Origin: Catonia carolina
Lineage: Eukaryota > Arthropoda > Insecta > Hemiptera > Achilidae
Assembly (NCBI GenBank): GCA_035578175.1
Contig: JAQMRL010000005.1
Location: forward strand, 58,013,722-58,077,721
Reading direction: 5' to 3'
DNA length: 64,000 bases
Shown: piece by piece, positions 52,661 to 63,602 of the stretch
Layout of the letters: every line of letters begins with the position of its first letter
How positions within the stretch are numbered: position 1 is the stretch's first letter
Program-made: the position numbers and the translations under genes
Notes under the pieces: model-generated
Told to the model about the DNA's origin: nothing
Databases searched by the model: none
The model's input: the letters and a program-made list of their open reading frames with translations, nothing else

Positions 52661-53261
52661 GCGTAGTGTAAGCAAAATTTTTTGAACACTGTTGTGTTTG
52701 TTCCACTCGCCCGGTGGCTTGTTTACGCTAGGACTCATCTAAGAAAAAACCTACTATTATAGATGTTTGTGTTCTTCAAATTGTTCTAAATGATGAACGT
52801 AAGCCTAAATTTAGAATACCTACATTAATCAGTAAAATTGATGGCACAGATAAAATTTTTTAAATATATTAACCCAGTTGAACAAGAACTAATTAATAAA
52901 ATTAGAACAAAATTAATTAATTTTATTACTAGATCTAATTTTTAAAAAAAAATATGATCTCAGAAATAAATAAAATATAAAGAGAAATAGTTTATTTATT
53001 ACAGCCTGATTATACGCAACTAGTTTGAATATAAATGTAATAAAAATTTTACTGCTTTTTATTGACTTGTAACTTTTATACACTAACCTATATATACTGG
53101 GTGTGCAGAAAGAAATTAAATACTTTTTTACCTTTTGAACATAGGAATATTATATTTAACTTTGTGTATAATAATCACGTACTTCCAACCACGTACGAAA
53201 GTATAGTTTGTGATTCCATCATTTAAAAGACGCAAAAATTAAAAAAAATTATTTATTTATT
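52661..53261. other. AT-rich sequence, nothing firm
   Basis: Possibly the decayed remainder of the transposase relic. A weak palindrome AATTAATAAAATTAG / AATTAATTTTATTA lies near 52890-52925. Confidence 0.3.
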
Positions 53262-53316
53262 TAAGGTCGCATCGGCTACAAGGTCATTAGCGGCCACGTT
53301 ACATATAAATACATGT
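53262..53316 (-). repeat. SINE type 2 tail fragment (copy l)
   Basis: AAGGTCGCATCGGCTACAAG then GTCATTAGCGGCCACGTTAC corresponds to the type 2 tail of copy e. No head. Confidence 0.55.
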
Positions 53317-53843
53317 AGTACAAAAATTTCAAAGAAGACACAAAATATATATAACAGACACAAAAAAAACACAATAAGGTCATCAATAAAAACAGATTGA
53401 AAAATTAGTTAGGTTCAATAAAAATTTAGACAAAATAAAAAATAGAATGACACATGAAAAAGAACATGTAGATCATTATATCAAATTTGAAATTTTGTGA
53501 AAGTTCAAAAAAATTATTGTGTTTTGAACCGCTATTTTGTCTACCAAATTAAGTGCTAAATTATTGTCAATTTTAAATAGTGTTCGTGTGGAATGCGTAG
53601 TTTGGCAGTCTGTGATGATTTGTGTTTGATTTAAAGAGGTGTGTTGCAATGTGTACATAGTTGTGCTTCACCTTTCTTCAGTAAGTGTTTGTGTGTAAGT
53701 GTAGAGTGTTCATTGTGTGTAATCGTGTAAGTAGTACTGGATGCCTTCGAAGCTCCATGTGAAGCTGTGGGTTTTCAAAAATATGTTTTCTGATATTGTG
53801 AAGCTTCATTTTTTTATTTACACAATATTTTTAAATCCCTAAT
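53317..53843. other. spacer, nothing recognised
   Basis: A TGTGTAAGTGT-rich patch at 53685-53735. The minus-strand 60-residue frame shows no domain. Confidence 0.35.
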
Positions 53844-54101
53844 TGTGTCCGTTGTAATCTCTTCAACTTAAGAACAAAAAGTAACCTCATGACTGAATGA
53901 GATGAGGATGGTATTAATGACGTGTAAATAATATTTAGTCTTGACAGACTCAGACCGATCATTCCTGAGAGAGTATAGTTAATTGAACGTTAACTGTATA
54001 CGTACACAGGTAATCACTCTCTATTATTCAAATTCTAGTAAAAGTACGGTGATTACCTTTAATAGGATTTGAAACTCGGAACTTTCATCTCCGAACTGGC
54101 G
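53844..54101 (-). repeat. tRNA-headed SINE type D (copy 5)
   Basis: The body is well preserved (GAGAGAGTATAGTTAATTGA on the plus strand). The B box on the minus strand is mutated and the 5' end of the head is missing. Confidence 0.65.
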
Positions 54102-54729
54102 AAAATTCACTAAAATTTAGATAATCCACAAGATAGGGATAAATATATACCTAGAAATGTTACATAATAATATAGCATTTTCTTTTTTTTATTTATTATT
54201 CACACATATAATTTCCAAGTTACAAATTTTACACTGGTTTTTGAAACAATAAAATAAGTTAATTACTTATCCACACACAATACATTTTCTAATTAAACTA
54301 ATTTTATAACGCAATATTAACCAAACTTACAGCAACATTATTATAACACTAACTGGGAAAAAATGTGGTTAGGTAGGCCTACCTCATTGAAAATCGTGTT
54401 GAGGCACCATCAAGCTCGAGAAAAGAAAGAAAATCCTAGAGCCAAGCTAAAAAAATAACAATATAAACTTTAAATTTTATTCTTAAATGAATAGATAAAA
54501 CGAAAAACAAATATGAGTACTTTATTAAAATGTAGTATATATGGCAAGAGAAAGTAAAATAAATTGTTGTGTAGTTGGCCTTAAAGGGAACCGATAGGAA
54601 GGATTGTGCAGCAGTTATCATTCCGAAATATTTTTGTTCTCTAATTCTTTATTTACAACTGTAAAATTTTACAAGTAAATGTGGTGATTATGATAATTTT
54701 GTAAATGACATGATAGTCATGAGAGAGGT
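54102..54729. other. AT-rich spacer, trace of G-family end
   Basis: GGCAAGAGAAAGTAAAAT at 54542 matches the right end of G. Nothing else was recognised. Confidence 0.35.
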
Positions 54730-54770
54730 AGAGCCCCCATTGGTGCTTCTCGAAGAACAAAATTTGTATA

Positions 54771-55388
54771 TTAAATTAGCAGGTCTCTACTCCAGCATCT
54801 TTTAAGGCGTCTAGCGGTATAATCAGGTAAATGGAAGGTGGAAAGTGAACGCACCAGCGGGTTCTCGTGTTCTTGTGACTTATCGTGAAAGCGTTTGTAT
54901 AGGTATTCGATGGAATTTTGTTGAAATGGTGTTTTCAAATCTGTATGTAAAAATTTGTTGCTAACGTAAAGGGGTGCTTTTGCTATAAGGAGTAATGTTT
55001 TTGACTCGAATTGTTGAATTCGTTGCAAGTTAGAGGGTTTGGTTGAACCGTAAATTTGGGATCCGTAGGTCCACATAGGTTTCAAAAGAGAACAATATAT
55101 GCGTAATTTTTGTGTCAATGGTAATTTTTATCGTTTGCAAAGTAGGGAATATAGAAGTTTAATTCAGGAATTCAGTAATAAACGTTTCTCTGATACGTAT
55201 GCTCCAAGTTAGTCGTTTATCAAAAGTCAGACCGAGATACTTGACCGTTCTGTTTTTGTGAGAGGTTTATTGTCTATGTATACTGGTGAGTAATCACCAT
55301 GACGGAGTGTGAAAAATACGTGAAGGGATTTTGCCGTATTAATTTTTATTTTCCATGTTTCACACAATTCGTGTAAGAGATTGAGATT
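54771..55388 (-). pseudogene. Jockey-type RT, post-palm region
   Basis: Reads HELCETWKIKINTAKS, DNKPLTKTER, LTFDKRLTWSIRIREKRL and then MTQKLRIYCSLLKPMWTYG, QQFESKTLLLIAKAPLYVSN, PDYTARRLKRCW. The order equals that of the Jockey-type relic at 6430-7175 (RYLGL..RLTW, IWTYG, FQSK, RRLKRRW), although the sequences differ. A stop and shifts near 55140-55210 break the frame. Confidence 0.82.
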
Positions 55389-55557
55389 TCTTTTTGGCTT
55401 TACGTCTGATTGTTTTACAATTGCTGCTAATGCAGACGGTGAGAAGGTGATACATGAAGATGAGTAATGAAAAAATGCCAGACCTGACCGAGAATCGAAC
55501 CCGGGGCCCCAGCGTAGAAGCCAGTTGTGTTAATCACTACGCTAACGGGCTGTTGAA
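55389..55557 (-). repeat. tRNA-headed SINE, type 1 (copy f), inside the Jockey-type relic
   Basis: The minus-strand head is GCCCGTTAGCGTAGTGATTA with B box GGGTTCGATTCTCGG; tail GTCTGCATTAGCAGCAATTG and ACGTAAAGCCAAAAAGAAA. Flanked by ATTGAGATT at 55380-55388 and 55558-55566. Confidence 0.88.
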
Positions 55558-55822
55558 ATTGAGATTATGTTGGAGTGTTAGTGAAGCGTGTATAGAGTTT
55601 TGGTCTCGAACTAATATCGCTGTGTCATCAGCGTAGGTAGTAGTGAGGGTCTGGGGTAGGGTCGGTAGGTCTGAGGTATACACAGAATAGAGAAGTGGGG
55701 CTAATATTGAGCCATAAGGCACACCAACTAAATGAAATTTGAGTAGGACGATCTTAAACGAATTCTAAAGAATCTGTCACCCCGGAAGGAATTTATGATA
55801 AGGTAGTAGATAAATGGTAGTA
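55558..55822 (-). pseudogene. Jockey-type RT, catalytic palm part (motifs B and C)
   Basis: PYGSILAPLLYSVYTSDLP is motif B (usually GVPQGSVLGP; here the Q is Y and the second G is A) and TYADDTAILV is motif C with both catalytic aspartates. ASLTLQHNLN follows and the frame is then cut by the SINE. Upstream, LPFIYYLIINSFRGDRFFRI leads to the TA junction at 55822. One shift lies near 55735. Confidence 0.85.
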
Positions 55823-56977
55823 CAGTCGATTCCAGATAATTGGGGCACATCGGAACCGGAGCATTTTGGCCCAATTAAACGGCTGGCCCTAATAAACGAA
55901 TTCGTAAAATATGGCGTATACGATACTGTATTTTATTAAAATTATCACAAACATAAATTTTACATGCAAGTTCTACCCATATACAGACGAAAAAATAAAT
56001 GGGTATCAGAACAATGATTAACTGTTTAGCAAAACCTTTTGCCTTGGTTTTGAGCATTGGACCATTGACACTAACATCTTGCAAAGTTACGATGGTGAAC
56101 CATTCATTCAACGCTTCTCAACAAATGGATCCTTCTTTCACGTTTTCTTTTCCGAGATGTTCCATGATCTTTTAATGCCCACTCTTGGCGTATTTTATTT
56201 TTCTTGAAGCACGAAAAAAGCTGCAGTAATTTTCGGTACACCGGTTAGTTCCGATAGTTTACAATGGCTTAATTTAGGCGGATACGTTTTTATTTTGACG
56301 AGAAGCTTTATTCGTTCACACAGTCATATCGTTACGCGGAATTTAACTCACAAAGACGTTGATAGTAGGTACTGTACTGTAAGCCTACGCATAAAGATAT
56401 CAACAAAATGTGTGAAAGGAATGGAAATTTAAAAAACCAGAAAACAACCACAAAAAAACCAGAATTGAAAAACAGTGTGTTAAGAGTACACTCATGAAAT
56501 CACAAAAACTGATGAGAAACATGGAATTACGAATGTTATGTACGTATGACATGTGACAACTAACCATAAGTTCCAACGAGGCTATACAGCTTGTAAGTTT
56601 GGGCATAACTAGTGGATATGACTCACTGAAATTTGTGCAATGACGATTATGTAGCCTACACATTGTACTGTAAATAAAATCTTTACTATGGCTGATGTGT
56701 GATTACTGTAGTTTATCTGTTGAAATGTTTACTATTTCTATCCTGCCCATTATCTTATCTTGTCGCTTAGAACCAGGTGTTGTTCGTCGCTAGCCTGTAA
56801 TGGTCTAAATGAAACATACATGTACGTAAATCAGACTGGCCCCAATAAGTGGCATTATGGACCGAATAAACAGAGTACTTATCAATGTAAAATCCCGTTC
56901 TGTTTTTGTTCATTAAAGAACTACCCCAAAAACCGGCTGCCCCATTAAACAGTGGACAAATTATCCGGAATCGACTG
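55823..56977 (-). mobile_element. pogo/Tigger-like transposon inside the Jockey-type RT
   Basis: 1155 bp between TA at 55821-55822 and 56978-56979. Termini CAGTCGATTCCAGATAATT (left) and CAGTCGATTCCGGATAATT (right, inward) match at 18 of 19 positions. Further inside, GGCCCAATTAAACGGCTGG on the left and CCGGCTGCCCCATTAAAC on the right are also related. It keeps an N-terminal transposase relic on the minus strand. Confidence 0.88.
55875..56300 (-). pseudogene. Tigger-like transposase, N-terminal DNA-binding relic
   Basis: Minus strand: CKLSELTGVPKITAAFFVL resembles the first helix-turn-helix (psq/CENP-B N type, L-E-GVPKSTL). Then, after shifts, EALNEWFTIVTLQDVSVNGP and MLKTKAKGFAKQL match the second helix-turn-helix of CENP-B/Tc5-type proteins (EWF..R....VSGPMLKAKA). 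The DDE catalytic domain is not visible in the remaining sequence, so this is a deletion derivative. Confidence 0.7.
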
Positions 56978-56979
56978 TA

Positions 56980-57245
56980 TTTCTTTTAGTTTGTGTAAGA
57001 GACCTGTATGCCTGACTCTGTCAAAAGCTTGAGCGACATCCAGAAACCTGCGGACACATTATCTTTTGTTCCATAGACGAAGCTACATAATCAGTCACTC
57101 TGTACAGTTGTCGTGTTGAGTACGGAATCCGAATTGTTGTGGAGGTAATATATCATGAACCAGTGGAAGAATGCGCTTGTAAAGAAGTTTTTCGAACATT
57201 TTGGAAGGTACCGAAAGATATAGATGCTTTTTGTGAGGAGTAATG
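56980..57245 (-). pseudogene. Jockey-type RT, fingers and motif A
   Basis: SVPSKMFEKLLYKRILPLVH, DILPPQQFGFRTQHDN and, after decayed sequence, RRFLDVAQAFDRVRHTGLLH. The DVAQAFDRV block is motif A, with the first catalytic Asp. The frame ends exactly at the TA target of the Tigger-like element. Confidence 0.82.
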
Positions 57246-58094
57246 AAATGGCTCTACGATTTGTATACACCCAGTAACTATGTGAAAGAGTAGTTCACTT
57301 ATTAACCGAACTAACTAGTACAGCCTACTGCCTAAATTATTTTACTTGTTCTTGTTTATTTTATTTATTTACATCTGAATCAAATAATAAATTGTTTACC
57401 AGATATAGAAATATGTATAACATAGTAGCTGGTTTAAGTCATTTCTATTTAGGCTGTAAACAAGTTTGCCTAATATGTATGTACTAGCAATTACCAACGT
57501 CAGAGGGGTGGGTGCATTAAATAAACTGGTTTTTCCCGGTTTCACTCCATAAAATATCAATATTTATTAGAACTAATTGTATCATTAACAGTAGTGTAAT
57601 TCCCTATTTAAAGTTGAGGTAAAATCGTGAAAACTCTAATGAATGACCACCCTAGTGAATGACAACCCTAAATAGATAAAATTAAATGTTTTCAAAGGTG
57701 TAATAATATATGCTTCTAGAGTTTGAATATTTATATGTACAATTTTCTGTGTATTACGGTAGTACTTTTACTTTCTCTGAACCCTTAAAGCAAGCAAAAC
57801 AAAAATGACACCCATTCTTGAATAGAGAAATTAATTTCCAGAGAATTAAATGATTAAACTGACAATTTATACTGCAGGCAGTTTGCAAGAGTTAAATTTT
57901 GATTTGATACGTAATGAGACTTGTTGTCAATGTATTAGATGAAATACGATAACATCGATAGACTTTTTATATCAAGCATCTTCTTCTACAGAGTTGAATT
58001 TAGCGTTAATTAGTAGTTTTCCATATTTTTATAGTCCAACAGAGGTAGATTTTTATGTAGTGTCATTCACTTATGATTAAAATTAAGTTATGTT
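57246..58094. other. AT-rich spacer, nothing recognised
   Basis: No frames or family members seen. Confidence 0.4.
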
Positions 58095-58200
58095 TCTCGT
58101 TTTACATTCTTCACTCATGATTAAACCTAGATTAAGCCTGTATGTTAATTATGATTATTTGCATTGGTAAGAGAAAATGGTGTGTTTCACACTAGACTTT
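58095..58200 (-). repeat. G-family fragment, left end
   Basis: TTCACTCATGATTAAACCTA, TTGGTAAGAGAAAATGGTGT and GTTTCACACTAGA on the plus strand are the reverse of the G left end. Confidence 0.6.
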
Positions 58201-58731
58201 TCTGTCTTGTGAACTGAAAATCGGTTTTTCCGACAATCCTCGTCCAACCAACCGTGCTAGCTGCTACCGCTTTTTATCTTCACACTCATAATATAAAAAT
58301 CAAATCATCCGTGCCATCGTCCATCCACCGTTTTCTAGAATGGACTTCATCTCTCGTCCAGTATAACAGTAAATATCCCCGCTTGTCAATCCTACCAATC
58401 TCTCGTACCTATGTCTAAATTTACCTATGAAAGCTCATCAATAAAGGTCAAATATTTCGATAACAACTCTGAAATTTACTTTGGAGTTGGCGAGCGATCC
58501 TACGAACAAAAGTTGAATAGGGAATACGCACATTGTAATTAGATGTCTATAGAATAGGACCAGAACTGATATCCGTATTTCAGGTTGTTTTAGGGCTACT
58601 TTATTTCAGCAATTAATAAGCAGTCTTATATAGGGCTAATTTCTTTAATGAAATACTTTAGAGGAGTTTATTATTTAAAAATCCCTTTCATCAGACGACA
58701 CGTCTCATGACCGGTGGTAATTTTTTCTAAA
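58201..58731. other. spacer, nothing recognised
   Basis: No supported feature. Confidence 0.4.
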
Positions 58732-59892
58732 AAATCTGGTATGAAACACTCACACAACTTTCTCTTGCCAATGCAAAAATAATTAACAATACAACCTAAT
58801 ATTAGTAATAAAACATTAAAAATAAAAAAATAACCTCAATAAACATAACCTAATTTTAATCATGAGTGAAAGACGCAAAATGAAAATCAACCTCAGTTTG
58901 GCTTTAAAATATGGAAAATTACTCTTTCTCGCTAAACTAGGCACTGTAGAGAAAAATTTTCAAAATAAAAGTTGTAGATCCTTCAATTTCTTATAAATTT
59001 GATTAATCTTAAAAATATACAGGTCTATAAAAAGTGTTATGATATATGTTTCTAGGTGATAAATTTTAAGTAAATTTTTAAAATTTCGTATTTGGGAGTA
59101 GTTATTAGGTAAATATATGTATAGTACGCTGGTACCGCCCCTTCGGTGTACTCCCGTATCGATGGAGCATGACTACAAGATGGACTCCTGATCGGCAAGA
59201 TAACTCCTTGCGGTTGATTTATATATAGGCCTACACTTTTGTCGTAAAATGCATACTAAGGCTGAAATCTTAAAAAAATCGATATTCTACAAATTTTTGT
59301 GAAAAAAAACAGAAAATCGCTAATTACCGCTAAACTAAGCGTTATACAAAAAATGTTTGAAATAATAGTTGTAGGATTTTAAATTCTATACAACTTTTAG
59401 TACATTTTTGCACTAAAATGCATATTAAACCCGCAATCTTAAAAACAATTTTTTTTCGTGAAAGCAGCAGCAAGAATTTCAGCAAACATGGCGCCTACCC
59501 AATCTTGTAGAGCATAAAACATGTAGTAAATGAGGCATTTTAAAAAAATCGAGGAGCCTTTTTTGAAAAAATCGCAAAAAACTAAAAAATGACTCGAATA
59601 AACTAATACTTCCGGTCAACTGATTTTAATGACAATGTTCGTGTCGGGTCCAGTAGTAGTATCTAACTTCAGTTTCAAGGTCGTACGATGTTCCGTTCTT
59701 GAGATATTCTGTTCACCTCCAACCCCCCCCCCACATACACACAAACACAGACCAATCACTAAAAACATATATTTGTGGGTTCATTGGGTTAGTCTGAAAA
59801 CGTGTAGATCCGGTGAAAACTCGATTTCGGAAATTCGACATGAAAACAATACTTTCCTTTCTATATATTCATAGAGGCAAGAGTAAGTAAAA
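58732..59892 (+). repeat. G-family repeat, full-length (copy G9, Helitron empty site)
   Basis: From AAAATCTGGTATGAAACACT to AGAGGCAAGAGTAAGTAA. At 58795-58811 it reads CCTAATATTAGTAATAA, matching the sequence split by Helitrons in copy G8. About 200 extra bases near 58995-59220 (including GGTACCGCCCCTTCGGTGTA) are not in other copies. The microsatellite position is decayed to a C-rich CCAACCCCCCCCCC ACATACACACAAACACAG tract. Confidence 0.88.
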
Positions 59893-60029
59893 AAATGCAG
59901 TTGGCCCGAGAAGTCACGCTGCGTGTTAACTCAGGTTTATCCTTCCTCATGATGGGATCAAACCCACTTAGCGTTTTTACGTAAACTAAGAAACAAAGAT
60001 ACGTAAGAAAGCTACTTGTTAATAGGAAT

Positions 60030-60400
60030 CGATGAAACTATTTTTATGTTTCCGAATTCCGACTTTGATTTCTTGGCTTCCAGTTTGGGCCACTTCTAGT
60101 TGAAACCGGAACTTCAAACCCGATAATTTCTGTATCTACTCTTTAAGAGGAATCGATTTCACTATTTTTGTTTAGAAATTCCGACTTTGATTTCTTGACT
60201 TCCAGTTTGGGCCACTTCCAGTCAAAACAGGAACTTCAAACCCGATGATTTCTGTATTTTTTTAAGAGGAATCAAATGACTCTATTTTTGTTTATAAAAT
60301 TCGACTTTGATTTCTTGACTCCCGGTTTTAGGACACTTTCAATCAAAACCGGAACTTCAAAACCAATTCAGGCCCACTAACTTTTTTGTGTAGATTACGA
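60030..60400 (+). repeat. three tandem repeats of about 121 bp
   Basis: GACTTTGATTTCTTG occurs at 60061, 60183 and 60303. Each is followed by a CAGTTTGGGCCACTT-like segment and by CGGAACTTCAAA or AGGAACTTCAAA. The third unit is most diverged and runs into GGCCCACTAACTTTTTTG. Confidence 0.75.
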
Positions 60401-60675
60401 ATCCGAAAACCGTTTTGCTGCTATCTTTTGTAGTTTCTGCCATCTGTGACGGACGGACGGACATAGGAAAAAGATAGATGGCAATTAAAATTGCCACCAA
60501 TATAGGTAAATAGTTATGTAGTTTAATTAATTTTCTTTAATAGACATTAAACAGAAAACGAACGATAGTTTGGAAGAGTTGGAGCGGTTGAAGTAGATAG
60601 ATGAGTGAAAAGTAAAATAGCGGCTCTCCTCCGACACGTCATGTGGCAATTTTATAGATTCGCTCTACTACTAAT

Positions 60676-60921
60676 TTACTTGCTCTCTACTAATTTACTT
60701 GCTGCAGAGTTGTTATGAAAATGAAGCAAATACATCTGCCTTACTTTACCAGGTTGCAGCATACTCCATACGTTCCATATTCCAACTACCACATCCAACT
60801 CTTTGTATCTTATGGCGTTCCATTTATTTAATCCATAATTTTTGTTCGTCATCCGAGGCTGTTGTTTTGATTTTGTAACAGCTCGCTTAAACAATAAGGG
60901 GTTGTTACACCCAATACTCAT
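60676..60921 (-). pseudogene. LINE endonuclease N-terminal fragment
   Basis: The minus-strand open frame contains VVGIWNVWSMLQPGKVRQM, close to the start of the apurinic-type endonuclease domain of LINE ORF2 (IGTWNVRTLLQPGK). Most of the domain, including the catalytic Glu and His, is missing. The upstream NKNYGLNKWNAI may be the short N-terminal extension. It is the only endonuclease trace in the window. Confidence 0.65.
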
Positions 60922-61124
60922 CCTTAAATTTTCTGTCAGGGTTACTATACCTGAACAATCTTAATTAATATAAAGGGGCCGTTAACTCGTCCTTTACATT
61001 TCTCTATCCTGCCATAAAACAACAACCACAATCAGTTACCCTACACATTGCTCAGATATCGATACAAGGACTCATAATTGTAGAATTTGCTGGTAAGAGA
61101 TGATTTTTTGACTGTTTTGCACAT

Positions 61125-61249
61125 GACTACCAACGATGAAGGGACGTAGATGAAAATGATTGATAAAAACATGTCAGACCTGACAGAGAATCGAAACCAT
61201 GACCCTTGGAGTAGAAGCCAATTAAGCTAACCGCTATGCCACGAGCCAG
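61125..61249 (-). repeat. tRNA-headed SINE, type 1, decayed (copy g)
   Basis: The minus strand reads GCTCGTGGCATAGCGGTTAG, then a damaged B box GGTTTCGATTCTCTGTCAGG, and TTTATCAATCATTTTCATC. The tail is not recognisable. Confidence 0.65.
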
Positions 61250-62306
61250 GCAACTGACCAACTATCTAATTGACAGAACCAGTAGGCATTAACCGGCATT
61301 TAATGGTGAAAAGTATTAGGCATCGTTTCCTTTGCCAGCGCCACTTACCATTTAAACTCAAACAAAGGAAATAAATTTGGAATAATTTGAAATCAATTAA
61401 TACTCGAGCAGAAGGAAATATAAGAAAAATAATTTATAAAATAAATATTTCATAGAAAAGTAAATTCTTTCAATTTTACTAAGTGTATTGTTCATCATAA
61501 CGTTACATAATAATTAATTTATGTATGTACTTATTTACTATTTACTTATTTTAGACTACAAAAATTTTGGGAATCTTACAAAACTTAAGATACCATCATA
61601 ATATGTAACATAACATATATAATATAACATTGCTTTAGGCCGATAATATAAAAAATGGATTAATCTTATTATGATCTCTTACAGGAAAACTCATATTGCT
61701 CCAAACTAATGGATGGACAAAACTATATCACATATAAAAGTTGTCCGCTCGGGTGGATAAATTAATTTTAGATCGGTTCAATATTTTTTTCAGTACTGCA
61801 AAGATATATAATTTCAAAGTAACGGAAAAGTAGTAAAATTTACTAATACGTTGGAGGGAAAACTTATGAGGATTGTTTATTTTATGACGTCACCAATCTT
61901 AGTTTGTCACGTCGGAAAAACTTTTCCAAATAAAATAAGCTATTGAGTCAGAATCAACCTTCCTTGCAAGTACGTAAAGGGGGCAGTAAATCCACTTTTA
62001 CTGTTCCTTTGTTATGGCTCTTTACACACAAACACACCCCTTGGCTTTTCGGGGGTTAATCTTCTTCCTTCATAAACCACCCTCCGTTTAATCCACTCAA
62101 AACTTTCATTTTCTACCCCTGTAACTGTTGTTAGGATTTACTCTTGTCGCTACATTCGTGTATCTACTAAAAATATTTTTCCTGAAAAAGAAGTATACTT
62201 ATTATATATCTACACCCTAATATTATTTGTAAATAGTGTTGTTTAGATAGGTGAGTATTACTCATTTTGAAGGAAAAACTCTCATTTTTTTGGACCTTGA
62301 AAACTA
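61250..62306. other. AT-rich spacer, nothing recognised
   Basis: No gene or member of the identified repeat families was found. Confidence 0.4.
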
Positions 62307-63183
62307 TTTTTACTTTCTCTTGCCTAAATGAAGAATATTGGAAGGAAAGTATTGTTTTCAAGTCAATCTTTCGAAATCGAGTATTCACCTGATCTACACG
62401 TTTTCAGACCTCCTGAACCCAAAAAACATGTTTTTAGCGAATGGTCTATGGGTGTGTGTGCGCGCGTGCGTGCGTGCGTGTGTGTATGAACAAAATGACT
62501 TAAGAACGGAATATCGTACGAATTTGAAACTTAAAAATTAAGTTAAATACTACTAGAGCACCCGACACGAACATTTTCATCAAAATCGGTCAACGGGAAG
62601 TAGCAGTTCATTCGTGAAATTTTTCACTTTTTGCGATTTTCTCAAAAACGACTCTTAGGTTTTTTTTAAATCGCCTCATTTACTACATGTTTTATGCTCT
62701 ACAAGATAGAATAGGTGTCATATCTGCTGAAAATCTTGGAAATGGGAAACAATTTCTCGTCAAGAAATTGTTTTTTTTTTAAGATTGCGGCTTTAATGTG
62801 CATTTCAGCGCAAAAATGTACAATAAAAGTTGTAGAAAATTTAAAATCCTATAATTTTTATTTCAAAAATTTTTTGAACAACACTTAATTTAGCGGTAAT
62901 TAGTGATTTTCTGTTATTATTTTTTACATGAAAATCTATAAATTATATCGATTTTTTAAGATTATAGCCTTAGTATGCATTTTACAACAAAAGTGTAGGC
63001 CCTATATAATCAAATTTATAGAAAATTAAAAGATCTACAACTTTTATTTAAAGCATTTTTCTCTACAGAGCCTAGTTTAGTGTGAAAGAGTGATTTTCCA
63101 AGCAAAACTGAAATTGATTTTCATTTTGCTTCATTCACTCATGATTAAAGAGAGATTGTGAGAGTGTTTCACACCAGATTTTT
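62307..63183 (-). repeat. G-family repeat, near full-length (copy G10)
   Basis: Reverse copy: TACTTTCTCTTGCCTAAATG, TTTCGAAATCGAGTATTCAC, a GTGTGTGCGCGCGTGCGTGC microsatellite at 62453-62483, AACATTTTCATCAAAATCGG, CTCTACAAGATAGAATAGG and at the far end GAGTGTTTCACACCAGATT. At about 877 bp it is one of the best guides to the family consensus. Confidence 0.88.
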
Positions 63184-63401
63184 CCTCCAGGAATGTAACC
63201 GGGAAAACACTTAAAATTAGAAATATCATAGGCTACGATACTAAGTTGATGAAATATTTGCAGTTCAGATATTTAAAGATTGCAGTTATATGAGTTAATC
63301 ACTACTATGCGTAAGCAAACCGATTCTAATGTGGTTAGATCATTTTCGTGGTGTGAAGAAGAGCGCTTCAAACTTTAATGACCGTATATTATTATTGTAT
63401 A

Positions 63402-63602
63402 TACTGTCTGTCTATAACTTGATGGCCTCCCGCAGAGAGGAGCAGAATTGGCCCGCTACTAGCCTTCTCAATAACACTTCGTTATGCACCAATTCCAGTG
63501 TACTAGTTAGTAGTAGTACTTAATGAAATGTCATTGAGAAGGCTCGTAGCGGCCGATTTTGCTCCTCTCTGCGGGAAGCCATCAAGTTATAGACAGACAG
63601 TA
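63402..63602. mobile_element. hairpin MITE, TACTGTCTG termini
   Basis: 201 bp. The left arm TACTGTCTGTCTATAACTTG ATGGC...AGAGAGGAGCAGAATTGGCC is mirrored almost perfectly by the right arm ending CAAGTTATAGACAGACAGTA. Arms are about 75-80 bp with a loop of about 50. No coding capacity. The flanking bases are AT-rich; a TA target is likely. Confidence 0.85.

Larger units (their letters stand above)
54730..57245 (-). mobile_element. Jockey-type retrotransposon interrupted twice
   Basis: Three minus-strand pieces belong to one reverse-transcriptase gene: 57245-56980 (SKMFEKLLYKRILP, PPQQFGFRTQHDN, FLDVAQAFDRVRHTGLLHKL), 55819-55558 (FRGDRF, then PYGSILAPLLYSVYTSDLP and TYADDTAILV) and 55388-54771. 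The first gap is a TA-flanked transposon, the second a SINE with a 9-bp duplication. After the stop near 54771 a TGTAAATAAAGAATTAG stretch may hold the poly(A) signal. Confidence 0.85.

Noticed and set aside
55875..56663. Complete Tigger transposase
   Set aside because: Only the DNA-binding part is visible; the 87-residue frame at 56400 shows no DDE-domain motif.
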